From the NCBI GenBank assembly GCA_050084515.1, contig CM114271.1:22382001-22446000 (forward strand): a stretch of DNA of 64,000 nucleotides. The letters are read 5' to 3'. Shown one piece after another: positions 34,101 to 44,604 of the stretch. The DNA is from Blasia pusilla (lineage: Eukaryota; Marchantiophyta; Marchantiopsida; Blasiales). A model generated the notes under the pieces. It saw only the letters and a list, made by a program, of their open reading frames with translations. It had not been told where the DNA came from and searched no databases. Position numbers and translations under genes: made by a program. Position 1 is the first letter of the stretch. Each line of letters begins with the position of its first letter.

Positions 34101-34540
34101 TTTAACATAATCATAAGAAAAAAATATACATACTAGAGACCCTCCTAAATGTGTAAGATAATTTTAATAAAGCGTAGCTTTCCACTTGCAAGAAATACTC
34201 TAAAACTTCTTTAATTGGATAACTAAAAAAAAACATATATAGCCTTGAATAACTCTCAACATCTAACATCTTCCATGATCATTTAAGGATGCTCATGAAG
34301 CACAAGAACTCACTTATACTCATCTTCAACTTGACTTGAATTAATACTTGATGTGAGCAAATGTAACAATGTAAGGATGTTGTAGACTATGACCTTTACT
34401 TCTTCTAGATTTACCGCAAAGAACTCCCAAACTTTAGATTTGCAAGAAAAATACTTAGGTTGAGTCCCAAAGACTCGACTGGTTGGGCGTTCTGTGGGTA
34501 GCTGAGAAACCGCTAAGTGCTAATTGGGCCTAGTCTCCCC
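31197..34540. other. AT-rich intergenic DNA with degenerate repeats
   Basis: No gene is supported. It includes a pentamer run (GGTAT)n at about 32645-32682 and a small GC-rich island at 32285-32335 (GAAGCGCCGTCGCCGTCGC). From about 33600 to 34240 a loosely repeating motif recurs (GTGTAAGATAAT, CCTAATAAAG, TCCACTTGCAAG, CTCCTCCAAAA) at irregular spacing. Confidence 0.6.
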
Positions 34541-35300
34541 TGTTGTGCGCATATACATCGCTACACAACATACATTGCTGTCACCAAACACACACAAAAA
34601 CACGCACGATCCCATGCTAAATTCATGGCATCCAAACAATGAGACAAGAAGTACCAAAATATCTCTAATAAAACAAGATCCAATCTCTCTCACAACACCA
34701 TAGTTCTCACATGTCTCTCTCAAAGTCAAACCAAACCCACTCTCCTAATGAGAGCCTTGGGTTACACTCACAAGGCAAAGGACCATAGCTCCGCTGCCTC
34801 GTGCCAAGAGGTTCAACAAAGAGAGAATGAGCTCTCAAGCTCTCTCTCCTTGAGGTATACCCCTCCCCTCCCCTAAGCTCTCTCCATGGTAAACTATGCT
34901 CCCAAGTCACCTCCTTGGCTCTTGACCTCATGTAGGAGGTCAAGGGCCATTTACCAAAAATAGAATTTTGCCCATTTACTCAAAATGATACTTACCTAAA
35001 ATAGTAAGTTCCTCAATATGGCTCCAAATGAGCTGAAATGAAGGGGAAACCTGCTCTCTCGGGTTTCCGGGGCCTCATCAGGTCATCCTTGATCTCCTGA
35101 GCATGTTCTCCACTACTCGAGAAGGTGATCTACTAGATCTCATTGATCTATTCTAAAAGACGTGACAACTGTCATGCGCGTACACATTGCTACACAAGAT
35201 ACATCGTTGTCACCAAACACGCACTTCTTGTCTCGTTGTTTGGATGCCATGAGTTAGCATGGCATCCAAAAAATGAGACAAGAATTACCAAAATATCTCA
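34541..35300 (-). repeat. B1-A2-B2 terminal block of copy B
   Basis: On the minus strand: B1 is 35300-35170 (starts GAGATATTTTGGTAATTC, ends GCGCATGACA). A two-base spacer GT follows, then A2 from TGTCACGTC at 35167 to about 34671, then B2 at about 34668-34541 (starts GAGATATTTTGGTACTTC, ends GCGCACAACA). A2 matches the 5' terminal repeat A1 of copies B and C. B1 and B2 match each other and the single 3' tails of copies A and C. Confidence 0.85.
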
Positions 35301-35474
35301 AATCGCCCCCCTAGATGGTGGTTAGGTCCCTCTAACTCTAGATAGCCATCTGTCCCTACCTACCATGACATACATCTCTCGGACACTACGAGCAAGAAGG
35401 CCGGGTTCTCATGTGGCCCCATCCTTAGTCGCCTTCTTGTCATCCATGTCACAGAAACAAGTTGGAATGTAGAA

Positions 35475-35726
35475 CTACCTACTATATGTACATATGGGAC
35501 ACATCCATCGTCCCTGAGGAACCCTAGTGAGAAGTGGCGTCAAGCATGCCATATGCCATCCTCTCGAACATCCATCACAAACTAGCATAGTGGCTGCATC
35601 ATGGGCAGAACCACACAACATACATCGCAAGCATGCATGAACTACTACTAAGCTCGGATCAACTGTATTATCAATGTTTGGAAGGTGACACGCCGCACAG
35701 TTACGCACATGGTCCTTCCAAACCAT
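35475..35726 (-). CDS. PHD finger at the polyprotein C-terminus (copy B)
   Basis: The frame contains CMLC, then 10 residues later LVCDGC, GWHMAC and WMCPIC, i.e. all eight zinc ligands in the Cys4-His-Cys3 order of a PHD finger. The Trp two residues before the last CxxC is also present. PHD fingers typically bind histone H3 tails according to Lys4 methylation. It sits downstream of the integrase, where many plant Gypsy elements carry a chromodomain. This is the only one of the three copies with an undamaged finger. Confidence 0.85.
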   Translation of the reverse strand: MVWKDHVRNCAACHLPNIDNTVDPSLVVVHACLRCMLCGSAHDAATMLVCDGCSRGWHMACLTPLLTRVPQGRWMCPICTYSR

Positions 35727-35975
35727 ACCATCGCGTCACTCCAATAAGAGACCACATGATGGCAAAACCTCACGCACTCTCAAGATGGTGCGCCCTGCAA
35801 TCACATCCAACGTCGTGGATGCCGTCTGTTGCAAGTAGACATAGTCTCCCTGATGAAACCTCCGGATAGTAGGTCAATAACCACCCCCCCGAATAGTCGC
35901 ATATCTCAACGTATCCCGATGTTGCACAATCGCCAAGTTCTCAAATGCCATGGGCATCACTCTCCAAACCCACTC

Positions 35976-36978
35976 TGTCGCGCCCCTACTCTCCTTGAAC
36001 GTCAATCTTTAGTGTTGCGGAAGCATACGTTCAGTAGGTCACGAACTCATCGCTGATCTGCACCCAAACACGCACTCTCGTTAGTCGGGTCTGGGCCAAC
36101 CAGCATTCCAACCCACCGAGTCCTCAACTCGGCGTCTCATCAAGCTCAACCTTCGTTAGTTCCTAGTTTCCAAAACATGGCAAGTCCTTCAAGACTTGGA
36201 ACAGACTTCCTGGTTAGTCCAGGGATCTGAAACGGCCCTTGCGCGCCTAGCGATCCCAACTGTTCAACGGTCCTCGGGTGAGTTCCGAACCGAGACCCAA
36301 GTAATTGAGTCGCGGGGTGGAATCCAAGAGGGATGTCTAAAATCGCCTCAATAGACTTGGTGCAGGTTTTCCAACCCAACCCCCAAACTCGTGTTCCGTT
36401 CCATGCCCTTGGGCCGCCCCGCGGCGCCCAAAGTGGGGTTTGGGTTCCAAGCACTCTCGGAGACCTTCCCCCTTACTAGTACTTCTGGGGTTCTCCAATA
36501 ACTCCTCCCCTTTGGGAAAAGAGGGTCGGGCCCTTCATTGTGGCCCTCAACCCGACTCCACTTACAGTCATTTTTGGGTTTTATCTCGGCCGTTGCTTAT
36601 GCGTTTGCAGCGATCTTTGGTGCGTTTGGACCGGCTCTCCATAAGCTTTCCAACGCACCCTTATTTGTTCCAAATACATCTAGGTGCTAAAATTTATGGC
36701 CATAAATACAGTCGGAAACTCTCAAACGCTAGTGGCGTTCCAAATCGAGATCTTTCCTTTGGCAACCCACTTCCTAGACTCGACTTCTTTCAAGTCTCAT
36801 TCCGCATTTGGTCCAGGTTTCTCAGTTGCGACCATAACATCTGAAACGCGACTCCTTGCTCGCATCTCGTCTCTTGTCTCCTCTTTGAGACAACTCCAAC
36901 GCGTAAACCATCTTAGCGTGAGCTCGCTAATGTTCCGATGTTCCGCTTGGCACTTGTTTGGTCATGAGGGTCGCGACA
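35976..36978. mobile_element. R3 solo LTR (complete)
   Basis: It is 1,003 bp, starting TGTCGCG and ending CGCGACA, flanked by a perfect 5-bp duplication CACTC (35971-35975 and 36979-36983). It splits the integrase tail of copy B: the reading resumes as RVMPMAFENLAI on the far side. No coding domain is visible. The partial copy at 19618-20183 confirms that it is a repeat family. Confidence 0.9.
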
Positions 36979-36983
36979 CACTC

Positions 36984-38030
36984 AGCCCTCTAAGAATATG
37001 CTCGTATCCATACATCAGGGTCATCAAGGTTCGACACCTCACCAACATCTCGACGAATGGCCGCAGGTAAATCTGGCTCTCGGCCATAAAGTAGCAAGTA
37101 CGGTGAAAAAGACACTAAGGATGTCTGCTTGCTGAATCTAAATCCATCGCCAACCACGGAAATTGGAGATCCCAATCTCCTAGGTGACCTCTCTACAAGC
37201 CATGCTTGCGTAATCCTCTCTTCACCGTCCGTACAACCCTCTCCGCTAGTCCATCCGCCTCAAGATGATCTCGCGAAGTGGTGCGGTGGTCAATCAACGC
37301 TTGATCACACAAGGCCTGAAACTCCTCGCGAAACTCTGTACTATGGTTTGTCAACACCTCAGTTGGTGCACCGTAATGACTCAGCACTCCATCTAGGAAG
37401 GCATATGCTACTCCCTCACTTGCTTTGTCAGGCAATGCAACCAACTCTATCCACTTCGAGAAGTGCTCGACCATCACCAACACATAACGACTATGGTGCT
37501 CTGTGAAAGGCAAAGGTCCTGCAAAATCCAAACTCCATCTATAACGTAAACCCATGATCAAAAGTGGATGCAACTGTGGAGTCAAAGCATTGAACGATGC
37601 TCAGACTCGATCACACACCATGCAATTGGCAACAAACTGTTGAACGTCAGTCTGCATGCCCCACCACCAATATTGAATCTGGAGCAAGCTGTACATCCGC
37701 GTCACTAAAAAATGACCCAACTCCTCATGGGCATGACGCACCAAATGTGCTCTCTGCAAAAGTGAGGCACTACACACACTCTACCATCCTCCCACACTTG
37801 CAACACATGTGCCCCTCCCATCGAAACTGTCTGGCTTGCTGTAGGATCCGATCCCGCTCTCTAGCACCCATTGTGCTCGCAACGCTGCCAGTACAAAGGT
37901 ACTCCAAGGCCACACCATCATCGTGAATGTCTCCGCCAGCTGTCGTCTCCTCACCGGCCTTTGGATCTAAGGACTCTCCATCAGACCTCGCCATCGAAGT
38001 CTCAACAATTTGGCTCTCCATAGCCAACAA
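36984..38030 (-). pseudogene. DDE integrase (copy B)
   Basis: The sequence includes the pre-integrase leader (ARSDGESLDPKAGEE), the core (RWSLDFAGPLPFTEHHSRYV, VLTNHSTEFREEFQALCDQA, DGLAERVVRTVKRGLRKHGL) and the C-terminal FSPYLLLYGREPDLPAAIRR. The second catalytic Asp (DQG in copy A) is Asn here. The zinc-binding region has frameshifts. The tail continues beyond the R3 insertion at 35975-35740. Confidence 0.8.
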
Positions 38031-38039
38031 GCGTTGTTC

Positions 38040-39214
38040 GAGCGACTAGCGTAAGCCACCACTAACTCTCTACCATCATTGTCATGCAAGGTGAGCACAG
38101 CTCTAAGCCCCAACATGCTCCAGCCGATATGCAACTGGAAAGGACGCCCCTGATGGGTCTCCTCAATATGGGCACGGACGTCAATATGTCCTTCAGCATA
38201 TGAAATGATCTCTATTGCTCATCCCCCCAGTGCCACTCCTCATCCACCTTGGTCATCAAGGTTAGCGGCTTTGCAATCGAGCTGAAACCCTTGACGTACC
38301 GTCAATAGAAGTTTGCCAATCCCTTGAATGAACGAACTCGACTCACATCTGTAGGGTGTGGAATGTGTGAAATAGCCTCTACCTTTGTCTGTTGCACACC
38401 AAGGCGCCCACGGTATATTGTATGACCCAAGTACTCAATGTGGTCGTAGAAGAACTTGCACTTGCCTGGATGTAGCTTCAGCCCATGTAATTGCAATCAT
38501 TGAAATACCTCCTCTAGATGTCGCTCATGCTCCTTAACCGTGGTGCTAAAGACTACGATGTCATCAATATAACACCTAGCAAAATCCAGACTTGCCAAGA
38601 TCCTATCCATGACCCTCTGAAACTCAGCCGGGGCATTCTTTAACCTAAATGGTATGAACCGTCACTGGTACAAACAATCCTTTCCATGAGGATCGATGCC
38701 CCAAAATGCCGTCTTCTGCGTGTCCTCCAATCTGATAGGCAGCTGATGGTATCCGGCTCGCAAATCCAATGAACTAAAGACCTTTGCATGCCCTAATCGC
38801 ATCAAAGATCTCCTCAGGGCTGGGTATGGCATACCTATCGGACTTCGTGTGCCGATTGATAGGTCTGTAATCTCCACACATTCGCCTATCCATCTAGTTG
38901 CCATGCATATCCTTCTTGGCGGGCATGAGAGTGGCAGATGCATACTCTCCATGCGATATCTCCACTAGTCTTGCTCCAACCAAGTCTTGGCTCCTACTAT
39001 GAATCAGAGCCCTCTCCATGTCACTGTATTTGGAGGGTTGTCGAAAAATTGGCGTGTCACTCGACAACACAATACGGATCCTTGGACCCTTTAGCATACC
39101 AAAATCATGCATACTAAATGCAAAACAACTCCTATAACTCCTAAGGAACTAGTGTATCCGATGCCGCTCTCCTCCTGTCAACTTAGGGCCCTCATCTAGC
39201 TCCCAAGTCTCCAT
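38040..39214 (-). pseudogene. Reverse transcriptase and shortened RNase H (copy B)
   Basis: It starts METWEL, then FSMHDFGMLKGPRIRIVLSS, SRSQDLVGARLVEISHGEYA, CGDYRPINR and a YIDD box at 38560-38571, then LQLHGLKLHPGKCKFFYDHI. A one-base change around the palm puts YIDD out of frame with the upstream part. RNase H begins (WSMLGLRAVLTLHDNDGREL) but jumps from RSNNA straight to the pre-integrase leader (LLAMESQI), a deletion of the RNase H C-terminus. Confidence 0.85.
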
Positions 39215-39256
39215 CGTGACTACGGTAGGACTCTTTGGCACGGATTTCGGTGGTTG

Positions 39257-40521
39257 CTATGGTGCAACCCCGTCTCGAAAAATAGAACCCTCATCTCCAC
39301 GTGCAATACCTGGAACCACGCTCGATGCTGTGGCTATCATCTCCTCGCGTATCTGAAAAACATCCCAAGAAGTCCAAGGGTGTCTCCCCCGATCACCCTT
39401 GGTGTGTCGCCCTCCTTTGGTCTCGCCCCCAACCACTGCCTCAACCATCTCGATAGGCATGGGGCTCACAAACGAAACTTTTGTCATCTGTTGCATCCTC
39501 AAATGACGTTGCTCAGCTACTCCTAAGCTGAAAATCCATGTCAAGCAATTCAGGTCCATTGCCTAACCCAAGACATGACATCGTGATGGCTCTGATAGTG
39601 ACGATACTGCCGTCACTCCTGTGGAGAATCCCATCGCTCGCTCTCGCTCATCGACGTTGGGCTCCACCAACCTCTGTACGTGGTCATCCCAAACCAAGCC
39701 AGGCTTGGCCTCCTTGAATGTATAGGAAGCGGGAAAAATCACCAATGTGGGAAAGGATGCTCATGGCATGCCAATCCTATTGATCACACTCAAGGCGGTC
39801 GTTCATCTAGCCTCACTGCTTGTGATCGAAGGCTCGGATCCAATATGGAATCCACCAACAAATCGGAGGGGCTCTCCACTCTCGCATATGCCCTCCGTAA
39901 CACCTCCTGTGGTACCAAGTTGGTCCACCAAAGACATGAACAATGTGCTCGTGAACCCACACTCGCTGCATCGAACAACACTGTCGGGCCGATCCATACG
40001 CGCACATGATGCGCACTCGTCACCATGCCGGACCTTGAATCGCCCAAAATTGGCACATTCTCCAAAATGTATGTTGGAGAAAAAGGCTAATGCTCATGTA
40101 AATATTGCAAGATCCGCATCATTTCCCAAAACAACCAGGACCGAGTGTTAGCTAATCCACTACCTCGTCTAGCACTCGATTGGCCTTGACACGGCCAACC
40201 AACAATGACCAAGTCTATTGTCCCTACCTGCTCCAAGTCCTGCGCCCCAAACAATGAAATGTCCCTCGGTAGGGAACTCTCGTAACCCTGAATGGCCCAC
40301 GCAAACAACAAGTCGGGAAAACAGAGGCGTAACAATGCCACATGGTGAAGTGAAGCGCGCCTCGCAACATCATCAATCTCCACATACAGGTACTGCAGCA
40401 CGTGCACTCCAACATGCAAAACAACAGCTAACCTAGTGCTAATCCCTCCAAAGAGATCCAACACTCGAATACCCTTCCCTAGGATGCACCACACAATCGA
40501 GGTGGTGTCCAAAGGGGTCAT
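39257..40521 (-). pseudogene. DNA cytosine-5 methyltransferase domain (copy B, near intact)
   Basis: Motifs in order: I RVLDLFGGISTRLAVVL (about 40475-40430), YLYVEIDDVARRA, LPRDISLFGA, IDLVIVGWPCQGQSSARRG (motif IV, catalytic Cys codon 40189-40191), RSWLFWEMMRILQYL, YILENVPILGDSRS (motif VI), ASVGSRAHCSCLWWTNLVP, ASFPTLV, ERAMGFSTGVT and AMDLNCLTWIFSLG. It would transfer methyl from S-adenosylmethionine to cytosine C5. The linear I-to-X order and FFE/WW-type motifs look DNMT3-like; plant DRMs are circularly permuted. Only a few stops (after HEH, RPP and VLG) break it. It lies between protease and RT. Confidence 0.88.
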
Positions 40522-40804
40522 AGCAACACTCCTACCTACTTGGGGTTCCTCTGACCCGTCATACTATGGTGCAAACGTCTAGCTCCATGCAGTTGGCACA
40601 TGCTCAGTCGCTAAGCATCAAAGCTCCTCAGTCGAGCCCCAAAGTGGCACCTCTCCTCCATGGACTCATGGCATTGCTAAATGCTGCTAAGGTCGCCATC
40701 TCTCCTAGCCGTCGCTCGATCACTACACCTATGAATCGAATGGGTAATGAGCTAAGGCGCCCATCACCTGATTGCCATCTTGGTCTGTAGGACGCTGACT
40801 CCTC

Positions 40805-41314
40805 CTAGTAATCCAGGGAAAACCCCATCGGGTGTAACACTACTCCACCAACCAAGACGTCGTAGGACTCTGTATCAGTCACTATCGCCTTGGCTCGCAC
40901 CATGGACTCATCTATAGGATGTCCCAAGAAAATCCTCATCACGACCTCCTGTCGGGTGATATACTGTGTGGTACTTGCTCCACCCAAGGATGTCTGTATC
41001 CGAAATGGACAACGCTCCACATTGGCTCTTGTTAAGCCCAGTCCTTTGAATGACGCTTTCCCCAACATCAGGGGTTGCGCTCTTGAATCCAACAAGACGC
41101 GCTATGGACTAAAAGCTCTACCTCCGGGACTCACTAACTGGAAGACCTCTCCCCGATTATCCAACAACACGACACCAGGAGAAACCATGGCACGCTCTAT
41201 CGCGGGTCTAGCGGGCATCTCCGCCATCCTAGCAGCCGTAGCCTGCCATGAATCTGACGTGGACGGCCCAAGCATCCGCTCCAAGGGCAGGTCCATCACC
41301 TCCTCTGCAATCAA
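40805..41314 (-). pseudogene. Retropepsin-like protease (copy B)
   Basis: The linker VLLDNRGEVFQLVSPGGRAF leads to LLDSRAQPLMLGKASFKGLG, then ITRQEVVMRIFLGHP and SYDVLVGGVVLHPMGF. Copy C reads DSGAQ at the active site, so Gly to Arg here destroys the DSG triad. The hydrophobic segment with two Gly (VLVGG) is in the expected place for the retropepsin flap or second-half motif. Confidence 0.75.
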
Positions 41315-41499
41315 CTCTCAACGTGATGGAGGAACTCCAACTCCACGGTCACATAGCATAACGGCCAGCCAAAAAACCTCGGCGGGCATACCTTCCAACG
41401 TCATAACATCACAAGCAGAAAATAAAGGAGCGCGGTACACAACGGTGGCCGCCCCCAACAACGTGCTTGACACATGCTCCTCCTGAGCATTAGCAATTA

Positions 41500-42534
41500 T
41501 CTTGGTCTATTTCCTAGCTTCCCCTCATTGTGGATCCAACTCTGCGGCTGCTCCATGGTCACAACTACGGCGGCCTCTATCTGGAAAACCCTGCACATCC
41601 AACCAGGATCCTCCATATCTCTGGCTGCACCATATAATATCGATGCCACGGATCCGACATTGGGTAACCTCAATGCCATAGCGGAAATATGCTCCTGTAG
41701 TTGTTGTATATGAGCAGCCATCCCAACCTCACACATGGCATTTCCCTCGACGTGTCTAAGTGGTGGGACTCTACCTCCTCCACGGACAACTCCACCATCC
41801 TTTTGGGCAACTCCAGCTCCTCATATCCCAACGGGACCACCCGATGCACGATCTCTAGGCCCACCCGCATTGGCTACTCGCTCTGGTGCCCTCTCTCGCC
41901 CTCAGTCCGGACGTAACTCAGGGTGTAAACTGAAACTCCTGGCGCGTGTGTGACCATACTTTTAACAATAGTCACACTGATAACCTCATGGTGCAGCACC
42001 ATCTCCTCCTCCATGATGAGGCACCCGTCCATGATCCTGATGAGTGCAATCACGATGATGATGGGCTCCACCACATGACCAACAAGTAATCATAGGCGGC
42101 GGCTGCTGTTGAGCCGCATATGAAGGCGCAGGTCTCTGTGGCAAGGCCTCTTGGTATTCTCCCTGAGCTCATGGTGCCAAAGTCGACCTATCTTGGAGTC
42201 CACGTTGCTCCACTGGTGATGCAGACAATCGTGATTGCTCTCGCCTAGAACCAATGGTGGCTACGCTCTCCTCCGCCATGTTGCGCTCAATGTTCTCAAC
42301 GGTCCTAACCCGGTCGTCCATCTTGTACGCCCAACTGGGGGGACCACTCAATATGTACGGTGGATCACTAACACACTCCTCTACATGCTCCCCCTTGTCT
42401 GCAGATGACACAGAAGGAGATCAAGGTGGTCTCCCATGTGGAGACCCCTGAAACCTCGTACCACTCCGAGTAAATCCTCCAGAGCTACTCTCAGGTCCAC
42501 TACCTCGTCTCTCAAAATCCTGAAAGGACGCCAT
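41500..42534 (-). pseudogene. Gag with CCHC knuckle (copy B)
   Basis: The ATG at 42534 opens with a MASFQDFE-like sequence shared with copy C at 46208. EECVSDPPYILSGPPSWAYK follows, but most of the capsid-like middle is deleted compared with copy C (RVRTVENIERNMAEESVATI comes too soon). Sequence corresponding to the CCHC knuckle and the Gly/Arg-rich tail lies at about 42080-41850, and the coiled-coil-like QLQEHISAMALRLPNVGSVA follows. Several stops are present. Confidence 0.7.
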
Positions 42535-43843
42535 GATGGCCCTTGTGCCCCTCTCATACGATCAATCTCAATCTCACAAGTAATCCCTCAATCACTAAAA
42601 CTAAACATTTGGCACTCAATCTACACTCTCTCACTAAGACGTATGCTATGCGGAAATAAGCGGCGTAGTCCGAAAAATCAACTGATCTATTGTCTCATCG
42701 ACAAACCATCCTCAACTCTGGACATTCCACACAAGCCTATGTCCCCTAAACCCATACATCATCAATGCTCTCAGAATCAGCATGAAACCCAATATCCCAA
42801 ATAACTTCCCAATACCCGGAAATCCCTCACATGTACAGGGTAAGAGACCAGAATGGGTAACCTCACAATAATGTTAATGTCGCTCCCCGGCAAGTGCAAA
42901 TCTCAACCCCAACTCGGTCGTGAAGAAAACTCATCCAATCAGCAAGTCGTACTCCTCTTGTACTAAGGCTGCTCAACCTACTCGATGTGCAGTGCAGGTC
43001 CAGAGTTCTGGTGCGGCACTGGCGGCACGGAATGGCTACAAACGGCACGACACTCGAGAATGGGGTGCGGCACTTGGCGGCATATCCTCCTCAATTAGCA
43101 ATTCACACGCTCTGCTCCTTAGTGAAGGAGCGGCTCCATGATCGAGACGGTGCGATGCGGCCACGAGCGGCACTGTACGGCAATTTGGCGGCCCGTTGCG
43201 GCTACGGGCGTCACGGCACGGTACTCGATCGTCGTCGAGCGGCTACCAATCACAACATAGTAGCATGAAATGAAAACTCAAACACCTCTGGTTTAGGGTT
43301 TGAACAATTTAACCCTAAAAATCACCTAGAAATGGCAGTTTTGCAAGATTGACCATAACTTTTTGCTCGCAACTCCAAATTATGCACCATCTATTGCACA
43401 ACGTGCACAACTTCACGATCTACGACAATGTTAAAAAATGTTTTAAATCAGACATTCCTATAAAAATATACAAGGACTGCTGTAAAGTCCAATGTCCCTT
43501 TTCTCCTCCACAAAATTTGATAGCGCTTCCGCGCTGATTTCTTCCAAAAAAAATATAAAACTTGTGAGAACACAAATCAGCAAGCTACATGGTGCTCCCA
43601 AGAGCATTGGCATGGAGCAATCCGCTCCCATACTCAATTCTTATCAAAAATTGGGAAGCGGTTCTGCGTGCCACTATCCCGTACAAAAAATCAGCAAAGC
43701 AAAACAACAAACTCGCACGGCTCTTGCTCCGGTGTGCACTCCAATGAGCCATGAAGCAAGGAATACCGTCCCCCAATCTGCACCAAACATCAAGCAACCA
43801 ACGAGCTCCCCCATAAAGCTCTCTCACTCACTCATTCTCTCTT
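42535..43843 (-). other. 5' leader of copy B
   Basis: Homologous along its length to the leader of copy C (44605-46207). It contains GGTTTGAACAATTTAACCC and a run of CGGCAC-rich degenerate repeats at 43000-43240. No coding motif is seen on either strand. Confidence 0.7.
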
Positions 43844-44039
43844 TGTAAAACAAGATCCAATCTCTCCCTCACAACACCGTGGTTCTCACATGTGTGCACT
43901 CTCACATGTCTCTCTAAATGTCAAACCAAACCCACTCTCCTAATGAGAGACTTTGGTTACACTCACAAGGCAAGGGACCATAGCTCCGTCGCCTTATGCC
44001 AAGAGGTTCAACAAAGAGAGAATGAGCTCTCAAGCTCTC
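43844..44039 (-). repeat. A1 terminal repeat of copy B, inner part
   Basis: On the minus strand it ends GGATCTTGTTTTACA, like A1 of copy C. It corresponds to the last 196 bp of the repeat and is cut at a CT tract by the insertion of copy C. The other part is at 61592-61768. Confidence 0.85.
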
Positions 44040-44604
44040 TATCACGACTATTAGGATAGATCGGTGGGATCTAGCAGGGAGTCTTCACGAGAAGTGGAGG
44101 ACAGGCCGAAGAGGTCGAGGATGACATGCTGACGCCTTGAGAAACCTGAGAGAGCAGGTTTTCCCTTCGTTTTGGCTCATTTGGAGTCATAGAGAAACTT
44201 ACTATTTTGGGTAAGTTCCCATGTTGGGGATCATTGACTTTCCACTTTGGGAAGTGGTCCTTGACCCGCTACAGTAGGTCAAGAGCCAAGGAGGTGACGT
44301 GCAAGCATAGGTTAACGTTGAGAGGGCTTGGGAGAGGGAAGGGAGTATACCTCCAAGAGAGAATGAGCTCTCAAGATCTCTCTCCAAGAGAGAAAGCTTG
44401 AGAGCTCTCTCTCTTGGAGAGAGGTCTCATTCTCTCTTTGTTGAACCTCTTGGCATAAGGCGGCGGAGCTATGGTCCCTTGCTTTGTGAGTGTAACCCAA
44501 GCCTCTCATTAGGAGAGTGGGTTTGGTTTGACATGAGAGAGAATGCACACCTTTGAGAGCTATGGTGTGAGATGGTGTAGAGAGAGATTGGATCTTACTT
44601 TACA
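44040..44604 (+). repeat. A1 terminal repeat of copy C
   Basis: Homologous in reverse orientation to A2 of copy B. It ends GATCTTACTTTACA, after which the leader (AAGAGAGAATGAG) starts. At 44357-44438 it contains an extra inverted repeat of GAGAGAATGAG/CTCATTCTCTC arms around a CTCTCTCCAAGAGAGAAAGC core. Confidence 0.8.

Larger units (their letters stand above)
34541..44039 (-). mobile_element. Copy B of the methyltransferase-bearing Gypsy-like element
   Basis: This is the most complete copy. Reading leftward: terminal repeat A1 (part at 43844-44039), 5' leader, gag, protease, methyltransferase, RT, shortened RNase H, integrase, PHD finger, then B1, A2 and B2. An R3 solo LTR (35976-36978) sits in the integrase tail. 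Copy C is inserted in A1, and the remaining A1 piece is at 61592-61768. Scattered stops make it inactive. Confidence 0.85.

Noticed and set aside
35475-35726. RING finger or GAG-type knuckle
   Set aside because: Ligand order Cys4-His-Cys3 with a Trp two residues before the last CxxC pair is the PHD pattern.
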